Below are positions 14,899-23,116 of a stretch of 24,842 bases of DNA, one piece after another (the first letter of the stretch is position 1; each line of letters opens with the position of its first letter). The notes beneath the pieces were generated by a model. The model ran no database searches. It saw nothing but the letters and a program-made list of their open reading frames with translations, and had not been told where the DNA came from. The position numbers were made by a program, and so were the translations under genes. The DNA comes from a bacterium. GTDB lineage: Bacteria > Vulcanimicrobiota > Xenobia > Xenobiales > Xenobiaceae. The DNA is taken from the NCBI GenBank assembly GCA_017444165.1, contig JAFSXH010000102.1:1-24842 (forward strand). The letters run 5' to 3'.

Positions 14899-16008
14899 GT
14901 GAATCGCTTTGGATTTTTGATCCATCCTTTAGGGATGCGCGACATTGTGCGCCATCTGCCAAATGTTGCTGGTAAGCGTCCTCCTCTGGTAGAAAAAGTT
15001 TTAGAGTGGACACCTTCGTACCACGCTTCCCATATAACAGGAGTAGTTTCTGCGTATGATGGTAGCGAGATCGAAGGCGATTTTTATACCGTTCCCCTCT
15101 TCCCTAAACAGATTATCGGTCTAGAGCGCGATTTCGTCTTACAGCGTATTATCGATGCTTGCAAGTTAGCCGAAAAAGATGGAGCGCAGATCGTCGGTTT
15201 AGGTGGTTACACCTCTGTGGTGGGAGCGGCAGGAAAGAACGTCGCCGATGCTATGGATATAGCAGTGACCAGCGGTAACAGTTACACTGTTGCCACAGCC
15301 ATTGAGGGAGCGACTAAGGCTTGTGAACTTCTCGATGTCGATACCTCAAAAGCGGTCGTCTCGGTAATTGGAGCTACAGGCTCGATAGGCAATGTTTGTG
15401 CAAAAATCTTAGCTCGCCGCAAGGTTGGCAAGTTGATCTTATTGGCGAGGAGTGAATTGCGTTTAGCTAACAGTGCCGAGGAGATTCACGCTCTCTACCC
15501 TCAGACGGAACTGGAGATCTCGACAGACATACCTTCAAGTGTACGCCGTTCTGATTTAGTCGTCTCCTGCACCGCCTCAGGTGGAGATCTTTTGCAACCG
15601 GACATTTTTAAAACGGGCAGTGTGATCTGTGACGTGGCCGTTCCACATGATGTTTGTCGCGAAGTAGCTCAGTTGCGCCCCGATGTTTTGGTTATCGAAG
15701 GCGGCGTCTGCGTAGCCCCAGGAAAAGATCCTCGCTTCAATTTTGATTTTGGTTTTCCTGAAGGCATATGTTTAGCCTGTATGGCTGAGACTATGATCTT
15801 GACCCTAGAGGGACTCTTCGAAGACTTTTCCATAGGTCGCGGCTTACAGATAGAAAAGGTGGAAGAGATCAGTCGTTTGGCCAAAAAACACGGCTTCAAG
15901 TTAGCTGGTTTTAGAGCTTTCGATGAGCCAATAACTTCAGATCGAATCGAGCAAGTGAAAACTTTAGCAAAGGAGCGAGTTAAAGATGCTCGCACTTTTA
16001 GAGTATGA
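14899..16008 (+). CDS. Homologue of cyanobacterial long-chain acyl-ACP reductase (AAR)
   Basis: 369 residues. In cyanobacteria AAR reduces fatty acyl-ACP to fatty aldehyde with NADPH. This protein follows the AAR layout: an N-terminal acyl-binding half with VGLGGYTSVVGAAG (99-112) and TSGNSYTVATAIEG (124-137), a Rossmann fingerprint GATGSIG (158-164), and the C-terminal block ICLACMAETMILTLEG. In that block Cys294 matches the cysteine that carries the acyl thioester in the Synechococcus enzyme. The end (VEEISRLAKKHGFK) also matches the AAR tail. It would often be labelled 'shikimate dehydrogenase-like'. GTG start, two bases after the SRPBCC stop; the next gene overlaps by 4 bases. No aldehyde-deformylating oxygenase is in the window, so alkane synthesis is not implied. 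Confidence 0.82.
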   Translation: MNRFGFLIHPLGMRDIVRHLPNVAGKRPPLVEKVLEWTPSYHASHITGVVSAYDGSEIEGDFYTVPLFPKQIIGLERDFVLQRIIDACKLAEKDGAQIVGLGGYTSVVGAAGKNVADAMDIAVTSGNSYTVATAIEGATKACELLDVDTSKAVVSVIGATGSIGNVCAKILARRKVGKLILLARSELRLANSAEEIHALYPQTELEISTDIPSSVRRSDLVVSCTASGGDLLQPDIFKTGSVICDVAVPHDVCREVAQLRPDVLVIEGGVCVAPGKDPRFNFDFGFPEGICLACMAETMILTLEGLFEDFSIGRGLQIEKVEEISRLAKKHGFKLAGFRAFDEPITSDRIEQVKTLAKERVKDARTFRV

Positions 16009-16928
16009 GTGAAGAGAGATTAAAACGAGTCGTCAGTGTCAGTATTGGCTCCATAGCCCGCGATCACTCTGTCGAGACAGAACTTTTGGGTATGCCTTTC
16101 CTTATAAGTCGCCGTGGCACAGATGGGGACGTAAAAAAAGCCAAGGCTCTAATCCAAGAGTTAGACGGACAGGTCGATGCTATCGGTTTAGGCGGCCTGG
16201 ATGTTTACCTGTACAGCAAAACTAAACGCTATGCCCTGCGCGATGGCCTAAAACTGTTAGAGATCGCTAAGGTTACCCCTGTGGTCGATGGTAGCGGACT
16301 AAAGAACACCTTAGAGCGCGAGATTATCCGCATGTTAGCCGAAGATGGCACTATAGATTTTAGGGATCACAAAGTCCTGATGGTCTGTGCTATGGATCGC
16401 TTCGGTATGGCCCAAGCTTTGGAAGATGTAGGAGCGAAGGTCACTTACGGAGATCTCATATTTACACTAAACGTAGACCAGCCTATAAAAGATCTGGACG
16501 AATTAGCCGAAAGAGCAGACAAGCTACTGCCCGATATTTGCAAAATGCCCATGAGCTTCGTCTACCCTACTGGCAAAAAACAGGCTGAAATAACCCCCAC
16601 TCCCATGACGGATAAATACTACCAGGAGGCGGAGATTATTGCTGGAGACTTTCTCTTTATTCGCCGCCATCTCCCAGATAGGTTGGAAGGCAAGATAATT
16701 ATAACAAATACTGTAACAGAGAGAGATCTGCAAGAATTAAGAGATCGCGGTGTGTCTGCCCTCATAACAACTACTCCAGAATTTAAGGGCCGCTCCTTTG
16801 GAACTAATGTAATGGAAGCGGTTATGATCTCTATTTTGGGTAAAAAGTGGGAAGATGTTGTTCCTGAAGATTATCTCAATTTAATTAAAAAGCTCAATTT
16901 TAGACCGAGAATTGTCAAACTTTCGTAG
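16005..16928 (+). CDS. Rossmann-like protein of the type annotated as quinate 5-dehydrogenase
   Basis: 307 residues. Proteins of this kind are named quinate 5-dehydrogenase in some genomes, but I know of no experiment behind that. Visible parts are an N-terminal domain with DAIGLGGLDVYLYSKTK (58-74) and VVDGSGLKNTLER (93-105), a central Rossmann-like segment VLMVCAMDRFGMAQALEDVG (124-143), and a C-terminal domain with IIITNTVTERDLQELRDRGV and ITTTPEFKGRSFGTNVMEA. The GSGLKNTLER block could bind phosphate. The ATG overlaps the stop of the AAR-like gene (ATGA), a sign of coupled translation. This pairing suggests that the two proteins work together or on the same metabolite. Confidence 0.72.
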   Translation: MSEERLKRVVSVSIGSIARDHSVETELLGMPFLISRRGTDGDVKKAKALIQELDGQVDAIGLGGLDVYLYSKTKRYALRDGLKLLEIAKVTPVVDGSGLKNTLEREIIRMLAEDGTIDFRDHKVLMVCAMDRFGMAQALEDVGAKVTYGDLIFTLNVDQPIKDLDELAERADKLLPDICKMPMSFVYPTGKKQAEITPTPMTDKYYQEAEIIAGDFLFIRRHLPDRLEGKIIITNTVTERDLQELRDRGVSALITTTPEFKGRSFGTNVMEAVMISILGKKWEDVVPEDYLNLIKKLNFRPRIVKLS

Positions 16929-16947
16929 TTTTTTAGGAGGAAGCGAT

Positions 16948-17478
16948 ATGACTGAACAGATAACTAAACAGGGAAAGAAAAATCTAGAGACCGAGTTAAA
17001 TTATCTCAAGACTATCAAACGCGCTCAGATCGCTGAACGCATCCGTATAGCTCGCGACTTTGGCGATATTTCTGAAAATGCTGAGTATGAGGCCGCTAAA
17101 AATGAGCAAGGACTCAACGAAGGGCGGATCAGCGAGATCGAATACACGTTAGAGAATTGTATTGTAATCGATACCGACAATCTCTCTGGTGATACGGTCG
17201 CTTCTGGTACAGAGGTTACATTCAGTTGCGTAAGTAACGATCCTAACCTTCACGGTAAAGTCTATACAATGAAGATAGTAGGTCAGAAAGAGACTTGTCC
17301 ACAAGAAGGGCGCATGTCAACCGATTGTCCTATAGCTTTGGCGTTAAACGATCACAAAGTCGGAGATATTGTAGATGTGAGATCCCCGATTGGTGTACTT
17401 AGGTGGAAGATCGAACATATCGAAGTACCTAAAGACGACAAAGAAGATAAAAACAAAGAAAACGAGCAAGCTGAATAA
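16948..17478 (+). CDS. greA: Transcription elongation factor GreA
   Basis: 176 residues from the ATG at 16948, chosen because TAGGAGGAAGCG lies just ahead; a longer frame from 16912 would overlap the previous gene. GreA enters the secondary channel of RNA polymerase and stimulates transcript cleavage. The N-terminal coiled coil has its acidic tip DFGDISENAEYEAAKNEQ, with Asp40 and Glu43 the metal-positioning residues. The C-terminal FKBP-like domain ends in SPIGVLRWKIEHIE. About 18 extra charged residues at the C-terminus (Lys/Asp/Glu) make it longer than the usual 158. Its stop overlaps the lysS start by one base. Confidence 0.95.
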   Translation: MTEQITKQGKKNLETELNYLKTIKRAQIAERIRIARDFGDISENAEYEAAKNEQGLNEGRISEIEYTLENCIVIDTDNLSGDTVASGTEVTFSCVSNDPNLHGKVYTMKIVGQKETCPQEGRMSTDCPIALALNDHKVGDIVDVRSPIGVLRWKIEHIEVPKDDKEDKNKENEQAE

Positions 17479-18977
17479 TGAGCCAAGAACCTGAATTAAG
17501 TGTCAGTGAACAGCAAGCTGTGCGCATTGAACATCTGCACACTCTGCAAGAGCAAGGTTTCGATCCTTACACCATTACCAAAGTTGCCAATATCAGCAGT
17601 GCAGCTGATATAAAAGGGCGTTATGCCGATTTAGCCAACGAAGAAGAAAGTTCTGATACTGTCCGTGCTGCAGGTCGCATTAGTGCCTGGCGTGGACATG
17701 GTAAGGCTTCATTTATCGACATAAGCGATCTCACCGATCGCCTCCAGTTATACTTTAAGCTCGATCTCCTCGGAGAGGAATCTTATAAAAGGCTATCTTT
17801 GGCTGATTTGGGCGATTTAATCTTTGTGGAAGGAAACATCTTCCGCACCAGACGCGGGGAACTCTCTTTAAAGGTAAAATCTTGGTCAATCGCCTCTAAG
17901 AGCTTGGTTCCTCCGCCAGAGAAGTTCCACGGATTGAGCGATATAGACACCAGATACCGTCAACGTTACGCCGATCTCATCGCCAATAAAGATGTGCGCG
18001 AAGTCTTCATTAAGCGCAGCAGGATTATCTCCGTCATTCGTCAGTACTTGGACAATTTGGGCTTTATGGAAGTTGAAACTCCCATGATGTCTAGCCTGGC
18101 TGGCGGTGCTTCGGCCCGTCCCTTCATAACCCATCACAATGCTCTAAATACGACTATGTACATGCGCATAGCTACAGAGTTACACTTAAAACGTTGTATA
18201 GTTGGTGGTTTGGAAAAGGTCTACGAGATAGGACGCATATTCCGCAATGAGGGCATTGATACCAAACACAACCCAGAATTCACTACAATAGAACTTTATC
18301 AAGCCTGGGCCGATTACAACGACATGATGGATATTACAGAAAAGATCATCGATCAATGTTGTGAGAAAGTTTTGCATAAGCACAAGGTAACTTTCTTGGG
18401 CCACGAGGTGGATCTCACTCCCCCCTACCCTCGCCGCACGATGGACAGCCTTTTGCAAGAGTACGCTGGCATATCTATAGCTGAGTTGCGCCAACCTGGT
18501 CGAGCTAAAGCTAAGGCTTTGGAAATGGGCATAAATCTCGGAGGTCAAGAACACACCCTAGCTCATTTGATCGACAAGATCTTTGAAGCGGCCTGTGAAG
18601 AACATCTCGTCCAGCCCACTTTTGTGACCGATCACCCCACCGAGCTTTCGCCTTTGGCCAAGCGCAAAGTTAGTGATCCCACTTTAACGGATCGCTTCGA
18701 ACTTTACGTCTGCGGCAGTGAATTGTGCAATGCTTTCAGCGAGTTGAACGATCCATTCGATCAGCGCAAACGCTTTGAAGAGCAACAAGCCAACAAGGAC
18801 ATAGATGAAGAGGCCCATCCTTTAGATGAAGATTTCCTGAACGCTCTCATGTACGGAATGCCGCCAACGGGCGGTTTAGGTTTGGGCATAGACAGATTAG
18901 TTATGCTATTAACGGAACAGAATTCGATCCGCGATGTATTGTTATTCCCGCTCATGAAACCCCAAGATAACAATTAA
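17478..18977 (+). CDS. lysS: Lysyl-tRNA synthetase, class II
   Basis: 499 residues, the normal size. An N-terminal OB-fold anticodon-binding domain (about 62-140; AAGRISAWRGHGKASFIDI) is followed by the class II catalytic domain: motif 1 region around GFMEVETPMM (195-204), motif 2 RIFRNEGIDTKHNPEFT (253-269) and motif 3 GGLGLGIDRLVMLL (465-478, with Arg473). It charges tRNA-Lys; the tRNA-Lys gene with anticodon TTT is 10 kb away in the same window. The start codon overlaps the greA stop by one base, as in many Firmicutes-like genomes. Confidence 0.97.
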   Translation: MSQEPELSVSEQQAVRIEHLHTLQEQGFDPYTITKVANISSAADIKGRYADLANEEESSDTVRAAGRISAWRGHGKASFIDISDLTDRLQLYFKLDLLGEESYKRLSLADLGDLIFVEGNIFRTRRGELSLKVKSWSIASKSLVPPPEKFHGLSDIDTRYRQRYADLIANKDVREVFIKRSRIISVIRQYLDNLGFMEVETPMMSSLAGGASARPFITHHNALNTTMYMRIATELHLKRCIVGGLEKVYEIGRIFRNEGIDTKHNPEFTTIELYQAWADYNDMMDITEKIIDQCCEKVLHKHKVTFLGHEVDLTPPYPRRTMDSLLQEYAGISIAELRQPGRAKAKALEMGINLGGQEHTLAHLIDKIFEAACEEHLVQPTFVTDHPTELSPLAKRKVSDPTLTDRFELYVCGSELCNAFSELNDPFDQRKRFEEQQANKDIDEEAHPLDEDFLNALMYGMPPTGGLGLGIDRLVMLLTEQNSIRDVLLFPLMKPQDNN

Positions 18978-18988
18978 GGAGTAAAAAA

Positions 18989-19894
18989 ATGGCAGAGGAA
19001 AAGATTACTGAAGAACAGATTTCAGAGAAAGAAACTACCGAGACTGCCTCTGAAAAGAAAGTCGATATAGATAAAGACAAGAAAGACGAACCTCAAAAAG
19101 CTGAAGAAGCAACCCCTTCCGAGGATGAGGATGAAGAAGAGGAAGATGATGAGGGAGATCTGTTTGAAGGTTTCTCCGTAGTCTACACTGAGCCTGAGAA
19201 GAAAAAGTTACAAAAGATCGAGTACATAGTCCTAGCTGTAGCTCTAGTTCTCGGTTTGATTATTGGTATACCTAAATTTTTCGAATACCAAAACCTCAAC
19301 AAAGCTATAGCCCTCATGGAGCAGGCTCATGAACTTTCTCACCAGGGAAAACTTGATGAAGAGAAGGAATGCCTGGATAAGGCCTTGGCCTACGATCCTC
19401 AAATTCTCGATGCTTACAAAGAGTTGTCTACGATAGCCTATTTAAAAGGTGACAGAGAAGAGGAAATTCGCATTTTGCAAGAGGGTGTAAAGAATATGCC
19501 TAAGAGTGTAGACATGCACTTTGAGTTAGCTCAGGTTTTCTTTTTGCAGGGTAAATTTGCCGAAGCAGTAGAAGTTCTTGAAGAGGCCAGTAAATTAGAT
19601 CCCAGTGATGATTTCGTGAAGAAATTAAAGGAGAGATCCGAGTTTTACAAGGCAAACCCAGAAAAGTTTAAACTAAAAAAACGCCAAGAAGCTACGAAAA
19701 AATTATTCGAAAAAGAAGCTGAGCGACTTGACGAACAGTACAATAAGAATAACACGATGAATCCTTCTGGTATTGCCCCCCAGCAACCTCAAACGAATGA
19801 GAATCCAGCTAACCAAGAGCAACAAACTCAGGAGGCTAAAGCTGAAACTCAAGGTGAACATGAGCATGAACACACTCATGAACACAAACATTAA
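18989..19894 (+). CDS. Membrane-anchored TPR protein with His-rich tail
   Basis: 301 residues. An acidic, disordered N-terminus (1-70, with a run of Asp/Glu at 45-57) precedes one membrane segment (about 78-97, VLAVALVLGLIIGIPKFF). At least three TPR-like helical repeats follow (about 103-212), then a basic coiled coil (about 213-250) and a Gln/Asn-rich linker ending in HEHEHTHEHKH. The acidic part would be cytoplasmic and the repeats outside, by the positive-inside rule only weakly. The His tail could bind metal. AAGGAG lies ahead of the ATG, 11 bases after lysS. It is the last gene of the operon before a strong terminator. Specific role unknown. Confidence 0.78.
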   Translation: MAEEKITEEQISEKETTETASEKKVDIDKDKKDEPQKAEEATPSEDEDEEEEDDEGDLFEGFSVVYTEPEKKKLQKIEYIVLAVALVLGLIIGIPKFFEYQNLNKAIALMEQAHELSHQGKLDEEKECLDKALAYDPQILDAYKELSTIAYLKGDREEEIRILQEGVKNMPKSVDMHFELAQVFFLQGKFAEAVEVLEEASKLDPSDDFVKKLKERSEFYKANPEKFKLKKRQEATKKLFEKEAERLDEQYNKNNTMNPSGIAPQQPQTNENPANQEQQTQEAKAETQGEHEHEHTHEHKH

Positions 19895-19917
19895 TATCGT
19901 TTAATTCGCAATTAGTA

Positions 19918-19972
19918 ACGCGCAATTCGTAGTTGTTTCTTTCTCTAAATGATTACGAATTGCGCGTTTTTT
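19918..19972 (+). terminator. Rho-independent terminator of the aminotransferase-to-TPR operon
   Basis: A perfect 14-bp stem (19918-19931 with 19954-19967, ACGCGCAATTCGTA and its complement) has a 22-nt loop and is followed by TTTTTT then ATAAT. The minus strand has no T-run, so it seems one-directional, although recQ converges on it from the other side. Confidence 0.92.
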
Positions 19973-19997
19973 ATAATGTAATCGACAAATTACAAAC

Positions 19998-21926
19998 TTA
20001 ATCTTTATTGTCAAAGTCAGAAATAGTACTTAATATAGTCTTCCCATAACGTTCAATTTTTGCTTTGCTCAGTCCATTAATATCTTTTAGTTCTTCTAAA
20101 GTCTTTGGCCTAACACTAGCTAACTCTAAAAGAGTGCGATCAAAAAAAATAAAGTGCGGTGGTACACCTTCACTCCTAGCTATCTCTAAACGCTTCTTGC
20201 GCAGAAGCTGATAAAGTTCGTTATCACTTTGAAAAAAAGTCCCTTCTGCGCTAACAACGGTCTTTTTGATCTTCGTACCAGATTTTGTTTTGGCTTTTTT
20301 GGTGTTTTCTTTCTCTTCTTCACTATCCAGACGAATAGGCAGAGAAAATTCCTCAGGTCTGCGCTTCATGATCTCCTGACTGCGGGCATTGAGTCTTAAA
20401 CTCCCATACTCACCCATACTAACACTGAGATAACCACCAGCGATCAACTGACGAAATATTGAATGCCACTGTCTCTCACTAATATCTTTACCTGCTCCAT
20501 AGAGGCTCAGTCTATAGTGGCATCTGCTCACAATACGCTCATTGTTAGATCCGCGCAAAACGTCTATGATATGCTTCACCCCATATAGTTGTCCCGTATT
20601 GGCGACACAAGCAATGGCCTTTTGGGCTAATATCAATCCGTTTTGAGCAACTTTAGGCGGATGGAGACAATTGTCACAACTGTGACAATTATTTATGGCC
20701 GTCTTCTCTCCAAAGTACTCCAAAAGGGCGCGACGACGACAAGAAACAATCTCACAAAAACCTAGCAAGGCCCTCAATTTGCAATACTCTATACTCTTGT
20801 GCAGATCATCAGCCTCAGAGTTGCTGATAAACCTCTGACGCATAATAATATCGCTCGTACTGTACGACATCCAGGCTGAAGAAGGTAGACCATCCCGTCC
20901 AGCACGCCCCGTCTCCTGATAATAAGCCTCTATGCTACTCGGAAGACTAAAATGGGCCACAAAACGCACATTCGGTTTATCTATTCCCATACCGAAGGCC
21001 ACTGTAGCAACCATAATTAATCCTTCTTCTGCAAGGAAACGTCTTTGATTTTCAGCTCGCTCTTCGTCACCTAAACCAGCGTGATAGGGCAGTGAATCAT
21101 AACCGCGCACCTTGAGCCAAGCAGAAACTTCTTCTACCTCACGACGCGTCATACAGTAGACAATTCCCGAATCGCCGTCGTGATTGGCTTTAATAAATTT
21201 AAGAAAGTCCTCTTTAATTTTCGCCTTACCTACGGCCTGAGGCTTTACATAGTAAGTAATATTGGGACGATCAAAACTGGTAATAAAATGACGAGCCTCT
21301 TCCAAATGCAGATACTTGATTATATCTCTGCGCGTGGCTTCATCGGCTGTGGCTGTAAGGGCAATCAGAGGCACATCGGGAAAAGCCTCTTTAAGCACAC
21401 TCAATTTTATGTATTCAGGACGAAAATCGTGGCCCCATTGAGAGACACAGTGAGCCTCATCAATAGCGATTAAAGCCAATTTTTGACTGGAGATCATCTC
21501 CATAAAGCCATCCATTAAAGCTCTTTCAGGAGAGACATACAGAAGATCTAATTCGCCCCGATAAAAGCGCGCACAGATCTCACGAGATTGATCTGGTGTC
21601 AGAGTTGAATTCAGAAAGGCGGCCTGCACACCGTTTCTCACTAGTGAACAGACCTGATCTTGCATTAAGGCTATCAAAGGAGAAATTATTAATCCAGTAC
21701 CCTCCCTAACAATAGAAGGAATCTGATAACACAGTGACTTTCCCCCACCTGTAGGCATTAAAACCATCGCATCCCCTCCAGCAATAAGATGAAAAACTAT
21801 ATCTTCTTGCTGGCTGCGGAAACTGTGATAGCCAAAGGTATCCCGCAAAACTCCATAAGCACTCTCCCTAATTGAAGCAAAAGAAGAGAGAGAACCTAAA
21901 AAACTATCATCTAAATATTGATACAA
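19998..21926 (-). CDS. recQ: ATP-dependent DNA helicase RecQ
   Basis: 642 residues. A 3'-5' superfamily 2 helicase acting in recombination and replication-fork repair. Walker A is PTGGGKS at 58-64, DEAH at 156-159 with the aromatic-rich loop HCVSQWGHDFRPEY after it, and the second lobe has TGRAGRDG (339-346). The zinc-binding residues are Cys396, Cys414, Cys417 and Cys420 (SCRRRALLEYFGE, NCHSCDNC). A winged-helix RQC domain follows, and a C-terminal HRDC domain (about 572-637; DRTLLELASVRPKTLEEL). The start is TTG at 21926, with GCGGGGG 6-8 bases upstream; no in-frame ATG exists before the helicase core. It is the last gene of a three-gene minus-strand unit. Confidence 0.96.
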   Translation of the reverse strand: MYQYLDDSFLGSLSSFASIRESAYGVLRDTFGYHSFRSQQEDIVFHLIAGGDAMVLMPTGGGKSLCYQIPSIVREGTGLIISPLIALMQDQVCSLVRNGVQAAFLNSTLTPDQSREICARFYRGELDLLYVSPERALMDGFMEMISSQKLALIAIDEAHCVSQWGHDFRPEYIKLSVLKEAFPDVPLIALTATADEATRRDIIKYLHLEEARHFITSFDRPNITYYVKPQAVGKAKIKEDFLKFIKANHDGDSGIVYCMTRREVEEVSAWLKVRGYDSLPYHAGLGDEERAENQRRFLAEEGLIMVATVAFGMGIDKPNVRFVAHFSLPSSIEAYYQETGRAGRDGLPSSAWMSYSTSDIIMRQRFISNSEADDLHKSIEYCKLRALLGFCEIVSCRRRALLEYFGEKTAINNCHSCDNCLHPPKVAQNGLILAQKAIACVANTGQLYGVKHIIDVLRGSNNERIVSRCHYRLSLYGAGKDISERQWHSIFRQLIAGGYLSVSMGEYGSLRLNARSQEIMKRRPEEFSLPIRLDSEEEKENTKKAKTKSGTKIKKTVVSAEGTFFQSDNELYQLLRKKRLEIARSEGVPPHFIFFDRTLLELASVRPKTLEELKDINGLSKAKIERYGKTILSTISDFDNKD

Positions 21927-21950
21927 TTTTTGCCCCCGCCTGTAAAATTA

Positions 21951-22379
21951 TTAGTATTCTTCAAAAAAATCATTCTCTGTTGAGGTCTCTTCTTCATCCT
22001 CATCTTCATGTTCGCTACTCATAGCTTCGATAAAAGCCTCATCGAAATCGGCTATCAGATCGCGCAAATGTATGAGAGCCATGCGCACACCCAATATTTC
22101 CCTAAAGACTGGGGCCTCACCCGCATGTTCATCAAACTCTGCTTCCTCTTCGGAAATATTTTGAGAATTGTCACAATCTATCAAATGAGGCAGATAATCC
22201 ATATAGAGCTCCTGGGCACTAGTCATAATCTCAGCCAAACGATAGGCGACACTCTCCCTGTTTCCACTGGATAAACAATTCTGCTCACTCAATTTATTAA
22301 AAATGATCTTAGTTATTGCCAATTCCTGAGTACCAGGTTCTAACTCTGGCACGTGAGCATATTGAACGTTCTCATCCAT
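21951..22379 (-). CDS. Acidic protein of unknown function
   Basis: 142 residues, mostly predicted helical, with no signal peptide or membrane segment. The C-terminal third is strongly acidic (SSEHEDEDEEETSTENDFF). I do not recognise a family. A clear ribosome site (GAGGAA) lies in the end of the preceding gene, three bases from which it starts. recQ starts 24 bases after its stop, so these genes are probably co-transcribed. Confidence 0.7.
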   Translation of the reverse strand: MDENVQYAHVPELEPGTQELAITKIIFNKLSEQNCLSSGNRESVAYRLAEIMTSAQELYMDYLPHLIDCDNSQNISEEEAEFDEHAGEAPVFREILGVRMALIHLRDLIADFDEAFIEAMSSEHEDEDEEETSTENDFFEEY

Positions 22380-22382
22380 AAA

Positions 22383-22877
22383 CTATTCCTCAAAATCAGG
22401 TTCAGAATCGCACTCTGCGACCTGCCTGTTCTCTTCTATATCAACCCAAGTTTGCAAAAAATCTTCCAAAATTTCCCGATAGCGCTCATCTCCGAATATC
22501 GTACGCATGATCTTATCTTGCATCTGCGGATAACCAGGGTTAGATTCTATAGACTGACCAAAAGCCTCTTTCAAAGCGGAATCTACTAAAATACTAGTAG
22601 ACTCTTCCATAAAATTGGGAGAATTTATATCTAAACTGGAAAGAGCCTGTGCGACACTATTCAAAAAACGACCTTGAGGGGTAGACAGATCATTTACGTT
22701 ACCTTCCACCTGTTCGGCTTGAGCCGCCTCCGAGGGCAGATAAACATCACCAACACTATCAGTGGCATCGGTCTCACCAGCACTATTCGTCTTTTTAAGC
22801 ACCTTCTTCTGCAATCCCAAAACTTCACTGCAAAACGATGCCAACATACCTACGTTCAAAGGATTCAAAAGACACAA
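22383..22877 (-). CDS. Protein of unknown function, first gene of the recQ unit
   Basis: 164 residues from the TTG at 22877, but the TTG at 22868 has a better-placed AGAGG and an ATG at 22847 is also possible, so the start is uncertain. It has no signal peptide or membrane segment. It is acidic overall, with a low-complexity region around 35-65 and helical segments after (LNSVAQALSSLDINSPNFME, MQDKIMRTIFGDERYREILE). I recognise no family. It is transcribed away from the flagellar operon and just ahead of the acidic 142-residue protein and recQ. Confidence 0.65.
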   Translation of the reverse strand: MCLLNPLNVGMLASFCSEVLGLQKKVLKKTNSAGETDATDSVGDVYLPSEAAQAEQVEGNVNDLSTPQGRFLNSVAQALSSLDINSPNFMEESTSILVDSALKEAFGQSIESNPGYPQMQDKIMRTIFGDERYREILEDFLQTWVDIEENRQVAECDSEPDFEE

Positions 22878-22925
22878 CCTCTAAAAACAAAAAACACGCG
22901 TATATATCACTTGACTTAATAAAAA

Positions 22926-22946
22926 AGTAAACCGTTTTACTATAAT
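22926..22946 (+). promoter_or_regulatory. Near-palindromic operator-like site abutting a TATAAT box
   Basis: AGTAAACCGTTTTACT (22926-22941) is a 16-bp palindrome with one mismatched pair, and it runs directly into TATAAT (22941-22946). No good -35 lies at the right distance, as expected for an activator-dependent or repressed promoter. It faces flgB, 171 bases upstream of its start codon, but could equally control the divergent gene. Confidence 0.4.
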
Positions 22947-23116
22947 TGCAAATTAAGCATTGTGAATTACTAGTTAATTACGAATTTTTTATAAAATTTT
23001 CTTTGGGCGCACTTGCTTACATTTTTTTTACAACGAACCAATTTAAAATAAACGAAAAAACTATAGTATTGTAGCAAGAAAGATTGAAGAATTTCACCAG
23101 GGAGGAGAATAAGACA

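Noticed and set aside
14899..16008. Plain shikimate dehydrogenase call
   Set aside because: The acyl-ACP reductase pattern (GLGGYTSV, SGNSYTVA, Cys294 block, KHGFK tail) runs along the whole length, which AroE lacks.
22998..23022. Possible sigma-54 promoter upstream of flgB (TTGGGCGCACTTGCTT)
   Set aside because: The spacing between the GG and GC elements is 8 rather than 10 bases, so it does not fit the consensus.
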